DNA of 64,000 nucleotides from Chamaecrista fasciculata (lineage: Eukaryota; Streptophyta; Magnoliopsida; Fabales; Fabaceae), in contig QANZ01008445.1 in NCBI GenBank assembly GCA_003254925.1, forward strand, positions 36,821 to 100,820, given 5' to 3'. Positions 48,110 through 62,200 of this stretch are shown in pieces. Numbering within the stretch: position 1 is the first letter of the stretch; each line of letters opens with the position of its first letter. The position numbers were made by a program, and so were the translations under genes. The notes beneath the pieces were generated by a model. That model was not told the origin of the DNA, searched no databases, and saw only the letters and a list, made by a program, of their open reading frames with translations.

Positions 48110-50194
48110 GCTGTCTTTATGTTCCATTTTGGACGAGACACACAACCATCATCAAAATAAATTAATAAATGAACAAATTATATGTTTGATTATTTTTTAT
48201 ATTAAAATTTTCATTTATTTATTTTAACAATAAATGCAAATTTTCATTTACAAAAATCATAATTTTTATGGGTTATCTTAATTCTTAAACCGTCTTTTAA
48301 GTGATTATTTGGCAATAATGCATCCATGTACTCTCCTTTAGTTTGATTGTCCTAGACATATGTCACCACAAACTATTGCAAGTGATTTACCCACGCCATT
48401 CTATCTTAATTTTTCTTAGACTTATTCTTTTTTAAACTTACTCTCTCATCTCGAAATAATATTTTACTTATTTAATCGTCCGAGGAATTTTATGGGACCT
48501 ATTTCATCTCATTGTCTTACAAAGTTCTTGTTAAGTGATTTTATTTTTCAATAATGAATATTTAAAATTTTACTTTTAGTTACAAAGTCAAATTTGAGAG
48601 AAAACTTTGTATTATATATTAATGTTAAAAAATAAGATGAATATATTAAAGTTAGTTTACTTATTAGTGAAATTAAATTAGTGTAACTTTAAAAGAGAGA
48701 AAGTGACTCAATATTTACTATTTATGAAGTGTATACAAAATATATAGTTTACCAGGTTAGGTAGGAAAAAGTAAAATGACAAACTAGACTCTTCAGATAA
48801 TTAATAAGTTATTCGATCGGTAAATTTTTATATTTTTAATCTCTTTCTAATTACTTTACCCTATAAAATATTTTAAAGAATATTCCAAAATGGTATTCAA
48901 TATCTTCCGCCCAGCACTCCCCGTGAAGGGAGTATTGTGTAAATAGTAAATTACTCTAACTTTTTGTCTTCTTCTCTCTTTCTCTTTTTCGCTTATTAAA
49001 AAAATCAGACAAATATTTTCTATATTTCTAAAATGTCTACACTATGTTTTTCTTATATATATTTTAAAATAGTAACGCATAATTCCTATCTAAAAGTGAT
49101 ATAATTAGACTGGTTGTCTTTTTTTTTTTATTATTATAAACCAAAAGTATCCACTGTCAGGAACAACGACTAATTCATTTGTCGCGGATCCTCCACTTAA
49201 GGGTAAATCGCTGGTCACATAATTTTTTCATATTCAAAGGTGAAATTCAAACTCTCACTATTTGATTAAGAGACTAAGTGAAGAACCACTAGACAACACT
49301 CATATAGTTTATATTGTTTGTCTTTTGTTCGCGAGTAATCATAGTCTCATCCACAACAATCTTCTCTCATTCTAATATGTATCTCGAAATTTTTGAAAGT
49401 TACATTGATCATGAGATCTCATTTTTGCATATCCCTTCTTAAATTAACTTTCTTTTGAGTCTCACTCTATATCTATATATACACTTCTCTTGATGACTCT
49501 AAGCATATTAGATAGTCTTATGTGGTTCTCATACTCTAATCTATTTTTAATTTGAGTGTTAGAGTTCTTTCACAAGATTTCTCCTATGAATTCTTTGCAA
49601 GTTGTTTATCAAGACTATGATCAACCATCCATTCAACAACTAAGATAATCTCTCTAACCTATTTTAGTTTGTTAAAAGGTATGTAAATAATTTCTAACAT
49701 CATTTGTTGTCATTTGTTTAAAGTTTTCAAAATATCCTCAAATGTCTTTTACTATATATGTTTTAAAATCTCAAATAACTTCTTTTTCAATGTAAATACA
49801 AAAATCATTCCAATTTCCATAAAACAAACATAATTATGGCAATACAAATATATAAACATTATATAAACCTAAGTTGAAAGAATATGAAAATGCAATGAAT
49901 TTATTATTATTGCTAATACTTAACTAAATTCGGTTTGTATTTTTTCTTAACAGAAAATAAAAGTTGTTTTAGATCTTATTAGGCTAAATTATACTTCTAC
50001 CATAATTATTTTAAAAATATACACAAATTTTCCTTGGAAGTGACCAGAACATTTTCAAAGAGAATGTTGATTTGGTTCCTTAAAAATATTTATGTTATTG
50101 TGGAATTTCACTTTGGTACCCTATTCTTTAGAGAGAGAGAGAGAGAGTGTGTGTTTTGTTCAAATTCAATTATAATCTTAATTTATTTTTGTTT
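48110..50194. other. AT-rich intergenic sequence
   Basis: About 2 kb with no exon, RNA gene or transposon ends that I can support. A (GA)n run lies at about 50131-50147. Confidence 0.5.
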
Positions 50195-50431
50195 TTACGT
50201 TTTGATCCTATTATAAAAAGAAAATGACCTTAATGTACAAAATTAAATTTTTTGGGGGATGAAAGTTTATTTTTTCCTTTTTTTTTAACGGAAAAAGCGG
50301 ATGAAAAGTGCTGAGGGACAAACAGTGCAACATATTGGAAAACTGAGGGACCAAAATGGAACGAAAAATAACTGAGAGACCAATTTGGAACATTGAACAT
50401 AATTGAGGGACCAAAATAAGACTTTGACCTA
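50195..50431. repeat. Dispersed 'gaggGACCAAAATaAGAC' repeat, copy C
   Basis: Third copy of the block at 44-275 and 31325-31566, followed by a (TA)n run at about 50432-50452. Confidence 0.6.
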
Positions 50432-50626
50432 TTATATATATATATATATATATCTTCTTATTTCTTAGGGTTAAATATTTTTTTATTGCATAAAATATAT
50501 ATAATATTATTTCTATTTTATTAATTGGATTTTAAAAATGTATAAAATATAAAATTATAATCTTAACTAAATTGTATTTTACTAATTAATAAGTTATTTT
50601 TAATTTTATTAATATATAATTATGTN

Positions 50627-51251
50627 AAATAGGATCTATATGCAACATATTAAAACTTATCTATACCCAACCATAATATATACAAAGAGTGGTACTTCCT
50701 CTTCCTCGTCAGCTCAACGGGACTTCCTCTTCCTCGTTTCGCTTCCCAATTTGCCGTCGCCGTCGCTTTGGTCGTTCGACTCTGGATGAGGATCCCATCG
50801 ACTTCGTCGGTGCCTTCTGCTTGAAGTCTATTCTTCCCCACCAGATTGGTCCCTGTCAGTACCACTCTTTGTATATATGGTGGTTGGGTATAGATAAGTT
50901 TTAATATGTTGCATATAGATCCTATTTCAGTCCACTTCATCTTATTTTACCACATCATGATTGTAGTTACTATACCACGTCATACTTAATGGCTAAATAT
51001 GAATGGAATTCACCAAGGGACTAACGGTGGAACCTTTTGAGAAGTTATGGGACCAAAATTGCAACAAAAAAAGTTATGGGACCAAAATGAAACCTTTGTC
51101 ATAGTTATGGGACCAAAATTGTAGCAAAAAAAGTTATGAGACCAAAATGAAACCTTTGTCATAGTTATGGGACCAAAATTGCAACAAAAAAAGTTATGGG
51201 ACCAAAATGAAACCTTTGTCATAGTTATGGGACCAAAAGTGCACTTAAGCC
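50627..51251. mobile_element. Gene-fragment-carrying MULE-like element, copy 3, left part missing
   Basis: The right end '…gtgcacttaagcc' is intact and followed by TATATATTA, but the left outer arm is absent: the sequence enters the element directly after an N at 50626. The SF1 fragment (about 50694-50862) is inverted relative to copies 1 and 2. In the SF1 frame there are two stops (TAG for a Glu codon, TGA for the Trp of the second RKSRW motif), so this copy is decayed. Confidence 0.85.
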
Positions 51252-52366
51252 TATATATTATAACCAATTAACCAAGTGATGATATATTTCCATAAAACCA
51301 ATGGAGGATTTTGAGAGAAACATTACAGAAGAAAGGATTGTGATTTATGAATTGCAAACATTATTGGGAGACAGAATGAAACCATATATGAAATTAATAT
51401 TAGTAGACATTTTGGCATATGGGACCAAAATGAAACCATGAAACCTTCATTAATATCTATATATGACATAAAATATCATCTTTATTGTTTTTTCCTTTTT
51501 ACCTCAAGAAAAGTACAGATATTTTGGAAGAAACAAAAGATCTGACCAGACATTTTTCATACATATATACATCCATTCAATTAATGTTGTGTCCACCAAA
51601 TGGCCCTCAATAGTTTAGTATTTGTCATGAAAGTTAGGGGTCGTAGCTTTTGGACCATTATTAATTTGTGACATCAAATTTATCATATAAATATATATCA
51701 TATCACATATATACACAATTCTTCCCGCATTTACTAATTCCTAAATTATTTTTCCTTCATTAAGGAAGCAAACCTTTCCATATGCTGGCACTCAAACCAA
51801 CATGATTAATTTAGGGGAGGAGTGAAAGTAATAACTTATTTTCTGATGATAAATTTATATTCAAAATTGATAGAATTAACAATATTAAAAAAAAATTAAT
51901 GTGTGTTGATATATATATATATAATTGGAAAATATAATAATTTGATCCTTATATTTCACCTAAATTTTTATTTAATTCCTACAATTCTATCTTTGTTTCA
52001 ATTAAGTCGTTATACTTTTTAAAATTTTGCATTAGTATTTTGCTTTAATTTGTGATGTAATCATGAGGATACATCATAAAAGCTACAACTATGTGAGACA
52101 CAATATATTAATTAAGGGTTTATGTTTTTTTTCTTTGAAAAAATATGATAGACAAAAAAGACTAGGAATTTATAGGAAGTTCCATGGTATATGGACACTT
52201 TAGAAAAAAAAAAAAAACAAGATCAGACTCTTAAGTGGTTAAAAAAAGGATGTGAAGTATCTGGAGTGGTCCTGTTGAATGACAATCTAAGCCCTTTTTT
52301 TTTTGGCCAAAACAATCTAAGCCCTTTAGAGTACATATAAAAGAAAATATAAGTCCAAAAGAATAA
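51252..52366. other. AT-rich intergenic sequence
   Basis: No gene seen. Runs of A and (TA)n only. Confidence 0.5.
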
Positions 52367-52632
52367 GGGTGTGTTTGGATTAGAAGTAGGTAATGAAATG
52401 ATGATTTTATGTAATAAAATGGTAATGAGAAAATTATGTAATGAAAATGGNATTTGAGTAGGGGTATGTTAGTAATTGGATATGAAATATGTAATGAAAT
52501 GAGTTTGTAATGAAGTGATATTTTTGTAATGACTTTAAACAAACACCCATATAGCACTGTAGATGAAGTTATGTAATGAAAATATGAATAATGAAAAGAT
52601 AATGAAAAAGTAATGTTCACCCACACAGGCAC
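52367..52632. mobile_element. Possible Tourist/Harbinger-like MITE
   Basis: Begins GGGTGTGTTTGGATTAG, with a weak inverted counterpart at the right (…TTCACCCACACAGGCAC). Flanked by TAA on both sides, the 3-bp duplication of PIF/Harbinger elements. One N at 52451. The inverted match is poor, so this is tentative. Confidence 0.4.
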
Positions 52633-53263
52633 TAAATGTATTATAACAAGTCACCCTACTGTCACAATAAAATTCATCCAGAGATAGATGAAAATATAAT
52701 AAAAAACTTATGCCTGATAATGATGGTGGTTATGGTGAAGATAAAGGAGAGGCTTAAATTTACTAAGAGGCGCCAAATAATCAAATGCAAATGTTGCTAT
52801 GGGTGGTGACCCTATCCAATTATAAAATGAAATCTTTTAAAATATAAATAAACTCACTGTTTTCTGAAACCAAGATGAATCAGCAATTCATCGATACTTT
52901 GAATCAATTGTCATACTTTTCAGTTTTTTTCATGATTAAACCACAAGGAGTCAAGGATGAAGCAATTAATAATAATATGATTGAGAACTTGCAACTGTAA
53001 CAAAATCTCTGCCCTTTCATTGATACAACAGAATCAATCAATGTTACTTAAAACCAAGGTGACTCAACAACTCAAATTGGATTAGTAACTAAGCCTATCA
53101 TACTTCTTCACAATAAATGCATAAAAATCACTACAAAACCTTTTCATTTTTGACAAAGTACTACAAATCTTTGGGCATAGTCCTTGCACCCCTATCACGT
53201 GTAAAATCTAATATGTACAACTGAAGTTACCTGAGACTTGACTGAACATGTAAAGAAAACATA

Positions 53264-56200
53264 TCATTCTCCTTGGGAAGATTTCTCTTGGGGGTGAGGC
53301 GAAACGGGAGACCGAACAACTATAGCATCGTCTGAGTGCTGAAATTGCCCCTACATGACCCAAATTAAACAAAACTATATTATCAAGAATACAACAAGTT
53401 TAAAAGGAGAGGAGAATAAGTTACTTGTAAAAGATCACATTAAAGTGCACGTCTCATCTATAAAATTAGAAAATCACACAATTATCATACTTAACACATC
53501 ACATCATCAGAGACAAAATATCCAAGCAACTAAGCAGGCAAACATTCTGTACAGCTTTGCATGCTATTGTTTGGCCAAAATGGTTAAAAAAATAATAATA
53601 AAGAAATTCTTCAAAAGATGCCTCCACTAATTATAAATCTTTGGGAAAATAGTGTTTACGTCTTCCTTAATGCATTGTATAGGTAATGGTTGTTGGAATT
53701 TTTTGGCTACCATGGATCCTTTTATCTTGAAACTTTGTTGCATTCTGGTCCATGTCTATTTACACGTTCTTTTAACATTTCTAGATATAAATTTCCAACC
53801 ATAAAGTCAACACAATATTTGTATAAAAAATCTCATTTTGCTGACATACCTGCTGATAATGGCTATAATCCAGTGATTGACTGTGTGGGGAAGGTGTTGA
53901 TTGATTGTGCTGTTTTTGCTCTTGGTCGTTTTTCTGTACTGGTGAAGACGGCTGCTGCTGCTGCTGCGGGTAAACAGGAACCTCTTGCTGCAGAGGTTGC
54001 TGCTGCTGAAATTGTTGTTGTTCTAAAAGCTGTTGCTGGTGCTGCAGAAGAACCTGTTGTTGCAACAGCAATTGTTGTGGCTGTTGCGACAGTTGTTCCG
54101 GTTGACTTTGTTGCTGATACTGTTGTGTCTGTTCTTGCTGAAAGGACTGTTGTTGATACTGAATGTACTGTTGTTGTAGTTGCAACTGCTGCTGGTATTG
54201 CTGCTGAAGCAGCAGCGCCGCCTGTTGTGGTGGCATCTCTTGCTGTTGCTGCAGAATAAACTGCTGCTGCTGCTGCTGTTGTTGTTGTTGCTGCTGGTAG
54301 TAATAATATTGCCACATCTGATTATATGCTTGAGCATTCTGCATATTCCCATATTGCCCCTGGCCTTGCATTGCATTCTGTGATACCTGTGATGTGGTAT
54401 GTGTGGCAGGTGGTTGAGACTGAGAAGTAGAGTTCTGTACCGGTACATTTTGCATTGACCAACTGTGAGTTGCCACGAAATCAGGATTTTGTCCTTGACT
54501 GCCTTGCTGAATTTGCAATGGAGGTTGGGAGGGATAACCTGAAGTTTTAAGCATTTGAGCACCCCCTTCAGTAGGACGGGAATTTCGAGGAGATAGTTGT
54601 TGCCGACAGTGTGGTTTTCTATTATACCCATGCCCATGATACCCATATTTAGGACCTCTACGAAACTTGCCAGAATTACTCCTCTGAGGCCAGTTTCCGC
54701 TCCTGTTTCTGGAGTACTGGGGCTGAAGAAATGGTCTTCTTGCTACTTGATCATGATGGTTTGCTGAAGATGAAGGACTGTTTATCTCACCATGAATTTG
54801 GGCAGACTTAGAATCTTGAGCACTTCCAAAATTGTCTTGATTTGCATTATAGCCACTTGCTACTGACCTATCATTTGAGTTGTTTCGTAGAGGAAGAGGT
54901 TTCACGTCTTCTGACTCAACCCCATACTTTCCCTGGGCATGAGCATTATTATCTTTTGAGTTCACTTGTGAAGGTTGTAGAACTTCCTTTTCACTGGTTA
55001 CTTGTTCTAAATTTTCTGATGAAACATCAGGTTCAGCAAACTCATTTCTAAAACGCTTAGAAACTTCTGGAGACATCTCTTTCACTGCCATTAACCCTTC
55101 AGATGACACAATTTCTACAGCTTCATTATCTCTTGGTTCCTCCAGAACTACGGGTAATTCGCTTTCTTTTTCTTGTGCACTGTTATCCACTTCCATGACT
55201 TGACACTTATACCTGACAGCATCATCAGCCCCTGGACTCTGACTTTCCTGCAATGCTACTCCAGCATTCAGCGCATCGGGGATGGCAGCAGATGTCTCTT
55301 CTCCCTTGTCCTTAATCAAATTTACCAACTTTCTACATTTAGCTGATTGGTGATGACTATCTGTCCTCACGGAGCCTGGAAATAACTTTAAGTGTCTATT
55401 CCAAACCTTAGTTACATCATGAACAGTTCCACAGTAGTCGACAAACTGGTGTTATAGAAGTGTCAGTATTAAAACTTCAAAATAACTATTTTTCTTTTCA
55501 ATTAAATGAGTGTTATTGACACCTTTTTAACGTAAAAGAAGAAACTAAATGCAAGTAATGAATTGTGGGTTCATTTGTTTAGTCAATCGACACTGTTATA
55601 TCATGCATAAATACAACTATTAGTTGCACCAGCACCACTGCATAGGATTGCAAATCTTACCTGTAAGAACTTATTGAACCAAATACTTTGGTTTTTCTTC
55701 CAATAAAAGAAGAAATTCAATTAAAAAAAATGTACAGCTGGGGAGCAAAAGACACCATCCAAAGAAAATAAATAAACAGATTCAAGAGGTTAAAAAATGT
55801 GACAAAACTGTTTAATCAATGCACATCTCAGAAAACCCAAAGAGATATAACAAACAAATGGAAAGAAAAGGTCAAACACCTTAAATTACTGTACACCTAA
55901 ATCATACTGACAGATTCAAGCAGAATTAAGTTCATAAGAATATATAACCTCAAGGTATAAGGTTGATATTTCCTCTGCTTCTTCTTCACTCAGACCTTGA
56001 GATCCATCTAGCCTTGGAGATATTGCAACAGCAATAACTGAATCTATTGCATCCATGTGCTTTGGAACTCCATGCGCCATTGAGAATTTTATCAATTCCT
56101 GAAAAAAGTAGAACACGACTGAAGAAATTATACCATCATCTAAATTCAGAAATGCTGCTCAGTACAAGCAAAAAGCTTCCCTGCTTCTAACACCTCAAGC

Positions 56201-59200
56201 TTTTAGGGCAGTTCATTCCTAACGTGATATGAAATGCTTCACCACTAGCTGATTAAGAGTTTAATTCTCATAGCTATCATTACCTTGATCAAAATAAAAT
56301 TCAAGCACTTGACAGCTGTGAGATTTCTATGTTTCACACTTCAATCGAAAAGGGGTTCACAGCTATCTCAGAAATGACAAATATTCCAGAGGCCAACACT
56401 TGACAACTTTAAGGTAAATTGGTTCTTGACAGTGCTCCCATAAGGAAAAGATCTGATCATTGCTTTTATCTTTTATTTTTCCTTTTTTTTTCTTTACTTG
56501 GTAAATCAAACATCTGAAAGTTTTCGAACTCATAATTTCTTCCTCCATACATGTCTAGAAGGGGGAAGAGGTCTCACTAGACAAATAGGTCAATGGCAAG
56601 TATCAAGCATAACAAAAATACTTCAATTCAGGTTACAAGTTTGTCACTTAATATTTGTAGCAACCAAGTCAGATATAAATCAGTCGCGAACTAAGCCCAG
56701 ATAAATAATTGGTAGAACCCCCAATAGATATTTAAGGAAATGTGGACCGATCCCACTACTTCCTAAATAACATAAAATGGAAATAATAAAGATGAAATCA
56801 GAAGCATAACACCTAACTAACCTATCCCTAGTTGAGAAAAGGTAATGATAGTAGGTTGAGCTTATTCTTTGGGACTCCTAGAATAAGTGAGAATGGGCTT
56901 GGTAGTAGGGCCCGTACCAATTGTTTTCGAAATTATGCATCCATAAATCTTGTCTGCAGATCCAGAATCCAGCCTATGTCTATTTTCTATGATTCATGCA
57001 AAATAATAGACTGAAATTTTATTTACCTCCAGAAGCAATTTGCTTTGAGGCAAATTTCTGATACCTTCAATTAAGACATCTATAGCAGCGTCTGTGCTAT
57101 TTGTACTCTAAAAACCAAAAACACACCAGAAGAGAAATAATTAGTTGCTACATCAGATATCAGCATGCATTAAGTAATTGAAATTGTTTTTTCTTTCCCA
57201 GTCGAGAGAGCTCATCATTGTATACTTCCAGTCTTCTGGGTTCAACCCCTTGTCAGACACTTAATGAAGTAAAATTAATTAAAAATGTTGAAAAAAAAAA
57301 GTGACAGAATCCGTGTAGCAAGTAATGAAAGCTCAATTAAATCCTGACCAACCGTCAAAGGAAAAGTCTTGACTTAGAATCCCCAGCCAAAAATCTAAAT
57401 TGATTGCTAATATGAAAATAAATAAAATCAGAGAGAAAAGAAAAAAGGAATTATTAATATTGAAATGGACAATGCTAGTGACAAGAAAATGAGATAAGCA
57501 TAAAGCATAGAGAAGGAAAACAAATTAAAATTAAAGAATTCAAAGAATACTCTTAATCCAATTGATGTCCAGGCATCTTTTTTTTTCTTAACTTTTGGAT
57601 AAACGTTTGTTAGTTAAAAGAGAAGAATTAAAACTGGGGAGGGAAGAAAAAGAAACCTCCCCTGTAGCAGAAGAAAAAAAAACAGTATAAATGTGTTCCT
57701 CTGATATAACATTGCTTCAAACGGATTCAGTTTATAATTGAAAGCAATTTCATCTGCCCTGGAGTTCTATATCTGAAGAATAAATTGCATCCAGACAGAA
57801 TTTTAGAAGGATTCAAGCACAATAATAAAAAATGGGAGAAGTAAACTGAATGTTCTCATGACCTTGATGATTGCAAGAACAATTCATTCTAACAATTATA
57901 ATTACATCATAATTTTAAAACGTTTAATACTCTGATGCTCAAAAGCAGATGAGTATATACAACCCACCATGTATTTTAGTCGAGAGAAATGAACATATAA
58001 AATGGGCAGAGTATGTAGCTTTTCCTCTGCTGCAGCCATTTCTAGTGCCTCTTTGTATAAATTGAAAGCTGCCTCGATATTTCCCTGAACAATAATGAAA
58101 AGAAGCACAGTTGCTTCACTGTATATTGGCATTGCATAGTCAAAATTTCCATATTGGTAGTAAGAGCTGATCACATACCAGACGTCTTTCCATGTTTGCT
58201 TTTGATATGACATTCTTCAGAAACTCAGAATCTGTTACTGCACCACTGTGAATATATGCAGCACGTGCAGCTGAAACATCTCCAATTCGTTCCTTAAATC
58301 TAGCATTGAATAGATGGATAGCTCGCACTCTCTGCATCAAACATATGGTGAAGCCAATAAACATCACCAAATAATGCATACTATAAGGTCAAAGCATTAC
58401 AGACAAGACAAGAACATAGCGAATTTTAGTAAGGCATGACCTTATAATAAAGATAGAAAAAAAAAAAAAAAAAAANAAAAAAAAAAAAAAAAAAAAACAG
58501 GAAAAGGAAAAGGAAACAATTAAAATGGACTTAAGTATGTCAGAAGGTTAATTCATATTTCTTAGCTAATTATTGGGAACATTTTACTCTAGACTGCACA
58601 ATACAGTAGAATTTAAATTGCAGAAACTTCAGGCGTTCAATCATACCAGTGAAAGAAAATGCATTTTAAAGACCCTATATCACTTCTTAGTTGTTTGCCA
58701 GATGCACACAGCAAAAGTGATTTCGACAATAATCAGATACAAGGGCTGATCAACTTGAAACTCAATCAATACAACTATTAATAAGATACCTTCAAAAAAG
58801 TTTCTGTTGCTCTTTCTAAAGAATAATTTGCTATTTCTCTTCCTCCCTTATTTTCCATGAAATCCACATACCGCATCCAGTATTCAGGGTAGTTGGCACA
58901 AGCAATCAGGCATCTTTCATAAAGTTTCACAGCCTATCAAGCAGGGAAAAAGAAAATTCAAAAAAACTAGTTATGTCTAAGAAAAAGGCAACAGCCAACT
59001 GGTAAAATTACTCTGTAGGGAATACTGTGTAGTACAATACCCAGTCAAAATCCCCTTGCAGTTCAACAAAATCCAGATAATTATGCCAATTCTTCAATTG
59101 ACTAGCATCAAGTGGCTTGACATGAAAGTAAGATCTCTGAATATTAGCCTCAAAAGAACTAATTTTCAAATCCAATTCGGAAGCATCATGATAAAGCTGC

Positions 59201-62200
59201 TCTCCAGAATTCCTGTACTTTTTCAGAGCTGTCAACCTCTTTAAGCCAATCGATGAATCCATCATATCTTTGATAACACAATAAATTTCATCATCCTTGC
59301 ATGAGAAGGAGACATCACCATCAAGCAAAGATTCGGACTGCGATTCTTTGGTGGAATTGTCCTCGCTTACTATGTCTTCTTCCAATAAAGTTACCAACTT
59401 TTTAAAGCTGAAGATATACAGGACTAATATAAGGTAAGTTTGCTATTCAAATAAATTAATAACACCAGTACAAGTATTCATATCAACTGGTTGGAGTCAA
59501 AAAATTTTTTTGACAAAACTTAGCCTAAACCTGAGCTAAGCTAGAGAAACTAAGTGTATCATTACAGGACAAGCCATGGCAGCAAGTCCCCAGATCAGGT
59601 TCAGATGACATGACTACACCCCTGTTCTTGGCAGTTTATATTAGACAGATCTTTGCCACAACAAGCTTGTTATTGAAGAAACTAAACCAAAAAATAGACA
59701 AAAGAAAATCAATAACAGCTATTGAGGTAAAAGGGATGAAGAGGAAACTAGAAGTATCCAAGGATGGATGTCCAAAGAAACTAGAAGTCTTTTCACTTTG
59801 TGTGCTGTCATCTTCCTTGGGAGAAGATCATTTTTTACATTTCTCACTATACAACAAGTAAGTTCCACAGCATGCCACTGGCTTAGATAATAATCCCAAA
59901 AAAAAAGCCAGTTGGGGGTCATTTTTTAAGAAGGGGGGGGAGGTGTGCAAGTTTCAGACATACCTATCATGATACTGATGTAATTTTTTGGTAGGAAATT
60001 TCAGAGTTTGGACATAAATATGAGCAAGAGAAGTCCACTGCTGCCGAGAAAACTCAAATTGTATATACTTGTCCCACAAGGTATGGCATAAGTAGTCCTT
60101 CCCAACAAATGAAATGGCTCTCTTAAATAATCTGCAAAAAATGTATTGACCAAACTATCTCATTCACCAGGTCTGTCCCTTCCTCTCTTTCCAAACTTGT
60201 ATTACTCCATAATAAATTGATTTAAAAAATTGATGGCTTAGTATTGGTGTAATATAGCGACCCTTAAACAGATGTTAACTGATCATGACCTAAATTTACT
60301 CAATGAATAAACAAATACCAAATCATTCACCTAAAAAACTCCAAGATTTAAACTTTCTGTATCACCAAAAGAATCTATAACACAATGCTTTTACTATATT
60401 TCTAGATGGAAACAGGTGTGAAACTGTAGTAAACTTATCAATTATGTCACCTTTGAATATCAGAAGAATCCTCAAAAGCTGACATACAAAAGCTACAGTA
60501 GTCAACCCACATGTCTACAGAATATGTTGCTGATAGCACAGCTCTTTCAAAGACCTCAATAACCTTCTCTATTGTACATAAGTGAGTCATGTGAACTGCA
60601 TACTTCCGCCAATACCCATAGCACAAAGGGTACTTGGAAAGAAAATTATCATAAACTAGACATATTTTCTCCTTGTCATCCTGCAGAAATTGGAGGAAAT
60701 ACTTCATTAGTATTTAGGGTTCAGCAAGCCAATGAATCCCAGAATAGCAATGAGACAAACTTAAGACTTCATAAACAAGAGAGAATGATAAATTAATACA
60801 ACACTAGAAGCTAAACCATTCTTCTTTATGATTTACATGCTTATCAATATTTTAAGAAATAATGCAAAGGAATAACAACTTTTTGAGAAAGAAGACATAT
60901 TAATAAGGGAGGGGAGGGAAAACCATATGCAAGTATAAGGGTTAAAATTATTATTGGTACCAAGATTCAAGCATACCTCACAGTGTTATTGATTGTATGG
61001 TTGTATCTATGACCAGTGAATCAGTTCAAAAGAAGTCCAGGAAGAGTTTTTATTTTACAATAAAAGAAACAGAATCATCTATGCCTCTTTCACGTAGAGG
61101 CCATTTCAGCTTAAACCTGGACATAACTTGTTCCCAGTAAGAGGATTAAACATTGTCAAGGACCACATTAACCTTTTAAATGAAAGCCCGTGATTTTTTT
61201 ATTACTATTTCTAACATGCCACTGAAAGTTCATTGGGCTTGAAGCCTAGACAGAACACACGCCACCCATCTTATGTTAAAATTTAATTAAAAAGAATGGG
61301 ATAACCAAGAACCAAATTCTAAATTAAAATACTCTTCAAAGAATCTTTAACACCAAATGAAGAGAGAGAGAGAGAGAATGCTACTAAAACCTTCTTCTTC
61401 CCCATAAAAATTACAATTCCTAGTCAACATCATCGCTATAAATATTTCTCATTAACTCTTCCATAAGGAAATGTAAACCACGGAGTAAGCTAACCTCATA
61501 CTTTTTTTGTAAGCTCTCAACTTTCATTTTGAACTAAGTTACTTCTTTAGGCAGATTTTCCCCCTTGGTCTTTTGGCTATTTTAAGATGATTCCTTGTAC
61601 TCTAATTCTGTATACCTCTTTTCGGTTAATATATTCTACTTTTATCAAACAGGCAAAAAAAGGTCAAAGAACAGGAAAAAAAATAAATAAATAACTTCAG
61701 ACCTATCTTAATCAATCTTTTGGGGGATTAGTGCAACAGTTGAGCAATAATCCAGGGATTTTTCTTTTTTCGCAAAAACCATATAAATCTAAAGACAAAA
61801 GAGATGATCCAACTTTAGCTTTTCAACTACAGAAATTGTTTGATCAAAGTCCTGAGTTTCTCAATTTATTCAGTGAAGTCCATACAAATCAAAAGAGAAC
61901 AAAAGTCATACATGCTCATATTGTATAGAAAATATATGTCTGTTATGTTAATCTCAGAAGTATTAGAAACAAAAGAAACTCAGTCACCACTCTCAAGTGT
62001 AGACAACAAACTTACAGGATATGTAGTCTCAATCTTTGAAATTAAAGTAGTCCATTCATCATAATCTAATGAACCCTCAGAAATAACTTCTTCAAGTTCA
62101 AGATCATCAAAGCAATCTGCAACAACAAAATGCAACTCAGAATCGTAGCAAAGTTGCTTAAACTAATTGGATGAAGTTATAATAAGTACAAAGGGAACAT

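Noticed and set aside
53690-54646. Open frames on + and in other minus frames across the CAG/CTG tract (Ala/Val-, Leu- or Asn/Ser-rich)
   Set aside because: They are by-products of the triplet tract that encodes Gln in PRP39 and have no family resemblance.
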